A model generated the notes under the pieces. The model worked only from the letters and a program-made list of their open reading frames with translations. It was not told the origin of the DNA and did no database searches. Shown piece by piece: positions 19,507-26,573 of a DNA stretch of 26,573 bases (position 1 is the first letter of the stretch; the number at the start of each line of letters is the position of its first letter). This DNA is from Volvariella volvacea V23 (lineage: Eukaryota > Basidiomycota > Agaricomycetes > Agaricales > Pluteaceae). The stretch covers positions 203,340 to 229,912 of the forward strand of contig KB722764.1 of assembly GCA_000349905.1 (NCBI GenBank), given 5' to 3'. The position numbers and the translations under genes were made by a program.

Positions 19507-22500
19507 TCAAGCAACAACACTAAAAGAAGACGAGACCCCAGAGAACGAGGAGATAGACCCGATGAGGGGCTTCGAGTCTCCAAAGTAGCTTATACGGTAT
19601 GTTCCAGCTAAGAGAAGAAAATAGCAGGCGAGGCACCAATCAGAAGGACAGATTAAAAGGAAAATCATTGAGCGTACCTGGTGTGCCCTGCTCGATCGTC
19701 CACGAAATATCCACCGTGCTCGTTCCGAGGATCTATACACGTTCGCATTAGACATTGTCAGCTCACCAGTCAACCCGAGAACAACCAACTCAAACAACGC
19801 ACCGTGCTAGTTCTAGTCCACTTGTAAATAGTCGAAGGGTGCGAGTCCGTCCTAACCGTTCTCCACTGTCCGTTGACATTTTGTTCGACCGTCAGGAATG
19901 TCCCTTCCAATCTGAGGTTATTCTATCTCATTACAATCATTAGCGTTTGTATTACCAACAGAAGCAAAATGAGAACAGAAGAATAGGCAAAACCTACCCT
20001 AGGATTCGCACCGACAAACTGAATAGTCACAGTCTCACCAGCCCTATAAGGCTGACTGATCGGCCTAGCATCCACCAACACCTGTCCAAACCTCCTTCCA
20101 ATAGGCGCAGCATCGAATACAACACCCGTCTACGAAACCGCATTTCTTAGTTTTAATGAAAGGGAAAGGATGAAGCGTACCTGAAGCGAAATGGCCTTTG
20201 AAATCTGCTCAACAGGAGCAGGATCCGAACCCGGCGTTCCCGCCGCATTGTCCGCCAAATACGACACCAAACTCGTATACTTGTCGATATACGCCTCCAG
20301 CGTGACTACCAACGAATCTCAACCACGAATCCGGCAAATCGAAGCACTAGACCACTCACAAGGTCCAAAGAGAGTCGAAGCACCCTCATATCTCTGAACG
20401 TTGTACTCCTCCCTCGTCGTCACGTAGTGCGCATACGTGTTCGCAGGTCCCGCGATAACTACGTATGCGTCGTGGCCTAGAACCCCGCTTGATATCAGTC
20501 GTGCACGAACCGCTTCCCTGTTTTCAGGTTAGGTATTGGTGGTTAGGATCGGGCGAGGATTTAATGAAAAACAGGTGATAAATGCAGACAGGTGGCTGTT
20601 GAGTTCGCCAAGTAAACGTAATGAGTGAAAAAGGTACGAACCGGAGACGTCGACCAGCCATAGTCGTCATTTCGCCTGTCAAAATCCATCATGCCGAGCC
20701 TTGTCAGTTCCTATTTCTCAAACAAATCGCGTTTGTGCTTGCTCTACTTACCCGGTATGATGAGCATAACTACAAAACGCATGAGCAAAGGGATTAAGAA
20801 ATATGACGGCATCCATCGGCTCACCAAAATTCCCGACTCTGAGCATCTGAATATCCACCGTCGCGGGAGCCCATTCGTAAGGGAAGTGCGCATATCCCTA
20901 TCAATGATATGTCTTCAATGCCAAGTCCAATCAATGAGAGGAATAATGCACGTACAGTGTTGAGGAGAATGGGTTTGGGGTGTTGGCAGGCCTTCTGTTC
21001 CGCTGATGGTGCTGGCGTTATAGCGCCTACGGGGGTTCATGAGATGTCGGGTCGAACGCGTAGGGGCGGAGTGAGAACACCGCACCTTTGACTATCTCCC
21101 AGAATGGATTCCTACCAAGAACAAAAGAACATTGGGGAAAAGGTTGAAGAGAGCACTGCGAGGACGTACTGCGAAGTCCCGTTGTTCCCTTGAATGAAAT
21201 CCAATGCTCCCGGACCGTCACTTCAACATTGCACTCGCGTGAGGGAGTCGAACCTCAGTATAAGCTTTGCCGACTCACGTTGTTCCACCAGCAAAGGAGT
21301 ATCCCATAGCAGCAGGGCATGTTCTAACCGTCGTTCCGTTTGGAAGCGTAAACGAGTGCTTGGACCTAGGCGAGGAAATAAGAGGTGGAATGGAGTATAT
21401 GCGCGGTAAATTGGGGAAACAGGAGAAATAGAAAATGAATAAAAGGACGGCAAGGAGACCACGTACATGTCCAGATAGGTATGCACAGCTCTAACAGTCC
21501 CACTAACATTGTGCAACGGACCTTCTGCCATAACCTTCAACGCCCCTCTGAACTGCAGCTCGCCGATGATTCTGTTTGATTCAAAGTCTGAAATCCTAAA
21601 CCCTGGTCCACTATATGCGCGGGTCCATGTGAGTGTACATTCTCAAAAGCAGAGGGAAGGACGGGGAGGACAGAGAAGACGGTGACAGATACGTACCGAC
21701 CACGGCAATCCTGGGCTCTTCCACCACACGTCGACGTTTCGGCCTCGCAAGGCTGGCCATCCCATGGTTCGCCTGGGCTTTCGCAGAACGCTCCTAGTCT
21801 GTACACGAAGAACGGGTGAATATATGCGCAAAGGAGATGAAAGAGAGATGGGAGACGTACGTGTTGGGGCTTGTGTCACCAACGTTGGCTAGAGCAAAGG
21901 GTTAGGGGCTGTATAACGACTTTAGAAAGCAGTAGGGCGCACATTGCGTGAACCCAGCGATAAAGGTAGCATTTCCTGGCATTGCGGACGGCTCCATGTG
22001 GCCTTGAAGTATATTAGCACATCATCCAGCGAAACATCATAGATCGACTCACTCTCATACAGATGCGCAGCCATCCCCTTATTATCCGTGCTAACCAACG
22101 TATTATTCTAGCCACCCTCAGCACCTCAAACTCCCAGCCAAGACACGACTCACCCCATACAAACTCGTCCCATGCACCGCAAAAAAGCTCAACAGCCCCC
22201 TCTCCCTCCCACCCGCGTCCTCAAACCGCAACACCGTCATCTCCTTGTCCTGGTCCCACTCGTACCGCGCCCTCTCCTCCGCCGGGTTGTGCGCATACGC
22301 CGTCGGACTCCGGTTCACGTTCGCGTCCAGAATGGTCGTGTTGCCCACCTTGATCCTGCCCTCGAACATGCCCTCGTGTGCCCGCCGGACGGCGAGGATC
22401 GTGCCGGTGACGATGGCCTGGGCGGTTTGGTTGACGTACCCGAGGGAGGTGACCTGTGGGAGGAGGTTCTCGAGGTAGCCGCCGACGCCGGCGTGCTGGT

Positions 22501-23250
22501 GTGTGCCGACAAAGGCGATGTTGGTGGAGGAGTAGAGGGAGGGGTAGAGGGAGGATAGTTGGGAGACGATGGACCGGCGGACGCCTGTGTCGCCCATTGC
22601 GATGTCTGTGGGTGTGGCGTTAGCATGGCGAGAGGTAGTGGAGATGAGGCATAAGTGCGAGATGGAGATTTGGTGATCATGATGAGGAACGAGTGCGTGC
22701 ATACGTCATACGCGGTGTGTCGGCTTTAAGGGGCCTCTAAGGCCTGTCGACACCGTCCCACATGACGTCCTCCAACAAAAAATGAAGAGCTCACCAGCAT
22801 TGATGAATACGACTCGATTCGAGGGAGAAGAGGCATCGGCGATGATGAATGCTCTGCTGCGTTGGCGCATATGCAGACCCGTGTTGACTTGGGACAGATT
22901 TGCATATCCCTACGTCGTTTTACTCAAAACTGACTTGAGAGATTGAATCAGAACGTACCATCATGTTAGTTTCCACTACTGGTCTTTGAGAGCAAAGTTT
23001 CAGCATTGAGTAGACCATTGACCATCGAACTGCGCAATTACCCTGTGATATCTCCAATACCTACACCAAACGTCTTCAACACCCTACCACCTCACCCAAC
23101 CAACAAAAGGCACTCACCGAGGCCCAAAAGATACTGCCCTTGCACCCCCAGCACGCCCACTCCCGTCCCAGTCCCTGCGCCCCCCAACACGGGCACATCC
23201 ACCGACGCACTCGCCACCAACGCCACCAAATACCAACCAGCACTCCTCAT
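19507..23250 (-). CDS. Neutral ceramidase, secreted
   Basis: It hydrolyses ceramide to sphingosine and fatty acid (neutral/alkaline non-lysosomal ceramidase, EC 3.5.1.23). Twenty-three exons give 727 aa, near the family length: 23250-23118, 23060-23042, 22983-22959, 22909-22795, 22605-22154, 22107-22053, 22002-21943, 21888-21861, 21798-21697, 21610-21467, 21365-21279, 21220-21170, 21111-21086, 21026-20956, 20897-20825, 20769-20752, 20675-20642, 20517-20360, 20305-20181, 20129-19998, 19922-19803, 19732-19678 and 19607-19507. All junctions are GT-AG and phases agree. The first 24 or so residues look like a signal peptide. Family blocks: IAMGDTGVRR (99-108), GTHQHAGVGG with candidate zinc ligands H133/H135, NVNRSPTAY (193-201), AVHGTS with H242, the hallmark GDTSPN (290-295) with nucleophile S293, PGE (E488) and AHYVTTREEY (527-536). 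An immunoglobulin-like C-terminal domain ends the protein. Upstream in-frame ATGs exist (23322, 23406), but 23250 opens the hydrophobic leader. All key residues are present, so it looks active. Confidence 0.93.
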
Positions 23251-24198
23251 AGCGTTATACGAATTCTCCAAAATCCCCCAAAGATCGAGCGGGAGCGCGC
23301 TGTGATACGCGAGGATGGGCATCTCGTCCGGCCAGATGGGTGTTCCACTTATAGGTTCGTTGGCGGCCCGAGCTAGCTTATGGGGCTCAGGCTGTTGGAG
23401 CTCCACGGGGACTTGGTGTTGCCTCGTTGGCTATAGTGGGCAAGAGAAGAGAGGCCGACCACATGGAGCGGAGGGGCTCCGTCACGAGGCAGCCGAGCTG
23501 CTGAGTGAGGAGATCATGATTGCCCTTCCTCTTCGCTGGCGCTAGTGCTGCCCATGGCCGGGCATGCGATACCCCGGTCCTCTTGTTCGGGTGAGGCGTT
23601 TTTGGATTCGAATAAGGTTTTGCCTTACTCCTTCGACAGTTGGACTGTGGTCATTTGCTCAGAGCTCCTTGAGGTTATTGGACGTGAGGGTATGGAATTG
23701 GGATTGCAGGGCATCCCGGCCCTGGTCAAACTCTTCTCGTGATCTGCATCACTGAATCTTCCCCATCCAGGTCTTTCCCCCATCATTGTCCACTTCTTCC
23801 TTGACATCGTACATCCTTCAATCGGCGTGGATCAGCAGCTTGATGTACATCTTGGTAAAATGATCGACTCACAAGTGCGAATGGTCGGCGAAGAACTACT
23901 GAACTAAAGAGCACCACTTGTTGCTTATACATCTCACCATGCTTATATTGGCGCTACGTGACCCTGTTTGAACATGATACATATCCACTCAACTGCCGAA
24001 GAATGTATTGTAGTACCACATGTCACCCACTTGAGATAGGAAACAAGGTCAAAATGTCAACAATGCACCTGGTTGCAAACTCTAGACCTAACAACACTGG
24101 GAAGTGGCCTATATCTTGGACAAAGGTATTGGGAGGATATTGTGATTTCTTGCAATCTGATTGGCTAGTCATCATGAGTTCTAATACTTTGAACTGTG
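23251..24198. other. Upstream region of the ceramidase, no clear gene
   Basis: The presumed ceramidase promoter lies next to 23251. A GC-richer stretch at about 23400-23760 has short frames on both strands, none with family features, signal sequence or persuasive splicing. After about 23,900 the sequence turns AT-rich and CpG-poor. Confidence 0.4.
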
Positions 24199-24240
24199 GG
24201 CCATGGCTGGCACCTGGCATATCCAAGTCCAGAATTAAGT
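24199..24240. repeat. Partial match to the foldback element arm
   Basis: GGCCATGGCTGGCACCT (24199-24215) is identical over 17 bases to the reverse complement of the right arm of the element at 104-257. The next bases (CCAAGTCCAGAATT) resemble the left arm (CCAAATCCAGATTT). It appears to be one end of a related or truncated copy; I found no matching second arm. Confidence 0.45.
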
Positions 24241-26573
24241 CTACTTGAAATATAATAAGTTGTATACTATCTAACCTTTTAATTTTTTACCAACTAGTAA
24301 ATTGCAGCCTAATTATTATAATATATGTATTCCTAATAATTAATAGCATTTTACATGTCTATTGTGGGTTGAAACTCCTTGTAAAAATATTTTTTGCTAT
24401 TCTGAATAATGTTGCAAGTAAAATGATTATATACAAAATATATAATAAGTTAATAATACAAGAACAATTCTCAAGATTAAATTGTTGGACAGACCGTCAA
24501 TATGGACCGGACTTATGGTTATCCGGACTGAGTATGCAGACTGGTACTTGGAATGTACACATGTTACGGAGAAATACGTGGCTAGATACACATGGTAGAT
24601 AGTCATAGGATACAGGTAGATAGATCCTAAGTATCACCAAAGTGACCCACATCGATTCCAATGTGGATACCATCATTTCCAAAATGGTGGACGGCACTTG
24701 TCACTCCTCTGTACAAATAGTTCCAGCATGTACCTACCAGCCCCCCAATCCTCAGATATACACGAAGTATCATTACTCTCTACTCCTAGGTGAGGTGACC
24801 TCCATAGCCTCTAGTGCCTGATAGCCTCTAGCGCCTGTAAGGCTGCTGTTCAACATAAATGCAAAAATAAATAGAGCAGATAGAAAAAAGTAGTAATGAC
24901 TAGTGATTTGAGTACAAATATCTGTTATGGCAACTCTTTCTTAACATGTCAATAAGAGAGATAAGTCAATATCTCTGAGGGTATCACAAATCTAAGGCTT
25001 ATTCTTGTTTGTACTTATTTAGAGCAGGAGAGTTGAAGTGGAAGAGCCTTAGAAGTGACTGGAGAGCAGTAAGAGATGTTATTCAATCTGAGGAGTGATG
25101 CCTCAGATGGTCCTACTTAAATACATGTTACTCTGATCTGGATGCCAGTCTAGACTGGAGTGCATGTGGTGGATCAATGGCTTATCCCATTTGGATTACT
25201 GAATCAATCTAGATTGATCAGAATCAAAAGTGGGATCAGCATGTGATAAATGGATGGAATAACTTTGGAAAAGTGATCTAAAAGGAGTATTACTAAAAAT
25301 GAACAAGATAAGATAAAAAGGTATAAACCTGAAGTTAAATATATACATGTAAAAAAACTGTGACAGAGAACAAGTGTCACGGTTTTCTACATGTGACAGC
25401 ATTCACACTATTACTTCCCTTCAAATTACCTTGCATTCTTCTGGTAACCTTCAGGCACTAACACCCTTGAGCAGCTATTGTGGGTGCTTATGCCTCAGCA
25501 CTTATCCTAGGTGTCTATTCTTATTATATAATCATTGTTAGTAATATCTTCACATGCCAAGACTTCTCTAGAATCTTCCAGAAGGTTATGGAACCTTGGA
25601 GTCATATTACATCATGACTAAGTCATATGTACAGCCTCATGGAATGTCATGGAACATTGTAGAATAGAGGGACTTATGCCATTGGTCAATTAGTTAAACA
25701 CATGCTTCAGATATCTGATAGATCTGTTGTCAGTTATTTACATTATACAAATAGTTACATACAGTCTTGTAGATATATAAGGCCTGTACTTCTGAGTATT
25801 GCTCCTCAGATCAATCAATTTGTTCTTTCATTGCTCTACTGCATTACTTGTGCACAAGCAACTACCCTTGTTATATCTACTCCTGCTAAAGAATAGTACA
25901 GAGGTAAGTACTTGTAACAGCAAGTAAGATGATGAGAGCAAGTTAGACAGTCTGGATGACTGAGGTGAATAATCTATCAAAGGCATTAATGAGATATATT
26001 AATGAAATGATAAGAAGAGAAGAGATATAAGAGGCTAAGCTGAGGTTCTACCATACTCAAAGATGAAGTATTTATATGTCCATGGTATTATTGCTGGAAA
26101 GGAAAAGAATGTTATTGAATGAATGTACACATAAGCTATGGATGTATAGGCTATATGTGTGTACACTTGCTAAATATAGAAATGTTATTGTAACTACTAA
26201 GTATGTATGTAGTTACCAAAAGAAAACATTAGTCCAATGATGCAAAAAGAAACTAAAGTCTGAAAGCACATAAGCTAATTGATGATCTAGTATTGTCACA
26301 ACAATATCAAAGCAGTGTTACTGAAATAATATTATTTAGCTTGTTATCTAAGTCAAGAGCATTATTGCTTTTATAGACCATAAAAACATGATAATTTTGT
26401 CTAACCAAAAAAAAAAGAGAGAAGATACATAAAGATTATACACTGGAAAATGGCCAATACATATTAGTATTATGAAAATTCAGTAGACATATTGAAATAC
26501 AGAGCTATCAGCCAATTGGATTGTGAGAATTACAATATCTTTTCAATATCTTCACCAAGGATATCAGCCACCT
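24241..26573. other. AT-rich, CpG-depleted repeat-like region
   Basis: No credible gene. CpG is nearly absent from about 24860 to the end, consistent with methylated and decayed transposon DNA. Structures seen: perfect palindromes CCAGTCTAGACTGG near 25146 and ATCAATCTAGATTGAT near 25203, a long hairpin at 25345-25394, and an inverted TGTACAC/GTGTACA pair around 26124-26165. A segment near 25770-25900 (TATATAAGG followed by a pyrimidine-rich leader) has the look of a retrotransposon LTR promoter, but no second LTR or primer-binding site is visible. Confidence 0.4.
25345..25394. repeat. Long inverted repeat (hairpin)
   Basis: Arms of about 20 bases (ACATGTAAAAAAACTGTGACA and, after a 9-base loop, TGTCACGGTTTTCTACATGT) pair with one T:G mismatch, one further mismatch and one extra A. 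The T:G difference falls at a CpG in one arm, as expected if the other arm lost it by C-to-T change. Confidence 0.55.

Noticed and set aside
22063..22558. Plus-strand open frames across the ceramidase
   Set aside because: They are antisense shadows of exon 5, whose minus-strand reading matches ceramidase blocks.
23545..23742. 65-aa plus-strand open frame upstream of the ceramidase
   Set aside because: Short, no family features, and overlapping open frames exist on both strands.
25196..25906. Complete LTR retrotransposon end
   Set aside because: A TATATAAGG and leader-like segment is suggestive, but there is no paired LTR, primer-binding site, polypurine tract or coding region in the window.
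1..26573. CRISPR array, tRNA, rRNA or prokaryotic operon features
   Set aside because: No regularly spaced repeats, cloverleaf-type elements or rRNA-like sequence were seen, and the spliced genes show that the DNA is eukaryotic.

Overview
The window reads as nuclear DNA of a mushroom-lineage fungus (Basidiomycota, Agaricomycetes). Evidence: many short GT-AG introns (about 40-100 bp) that restore frame exactly, a CFEM wall/surface protein, a leucine-rich F-box protein of the agaricomycete type, and two NACHT NLR-like proteins of the kind that is greatly expanded in this class. I cannot name the genus.

Layout. 1-2619 is AT-rich, gene-poor DNA holding a 154-bp foldback element (104-257) and a second small terminal-inverted-repeat element (328-491). 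2620-9164 is a GC-richer gene pair: a CFEM/GPI protein on the minus strand (226 aa, 3 exons) diverging from a 1756-aa nuclear-looking protein of unknown function on the plus strand (4 exons), with 137 bp between the two start codons. 9622-11219 is an F-box gene split by a frameshift. 11422-13903 and 16216-18418 are two tandem minus-strand NACHT genes, NLR1 and NLR2, separated by DNA carrying a decayed RNase H-like retroelement remnant. 19507-23250 is a complete minus-strand neutral ceramidase with 23 exons (727 aa). From about 23,900 to the end the DNA is again AT-rich, almost without CpG, and repeat-like.

I rebuilt the gene models by hand: every junction quoted is GT-AG, and exon lengths sum to whole codons. 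The least obvious results are three small 3' exons of NLR1 that lengthen it beyond its obvious open frame, a 45-bp stop-free intron at the homologous site in NLR2, and several exons of under 30 bp in the ceramidase. Functionally the CFEM protein acts at the cell surface, the ceramidase is predicted to be secreted and to hydrolyse ceramide, and the F-box and NLR proteins belong to fast-evolving families linked to protein turnover and non-self recognition. I see no evidence that the genes form one pathway, and no CRISPR array, tRNA, rRNA or secondary-metabolite cluster.
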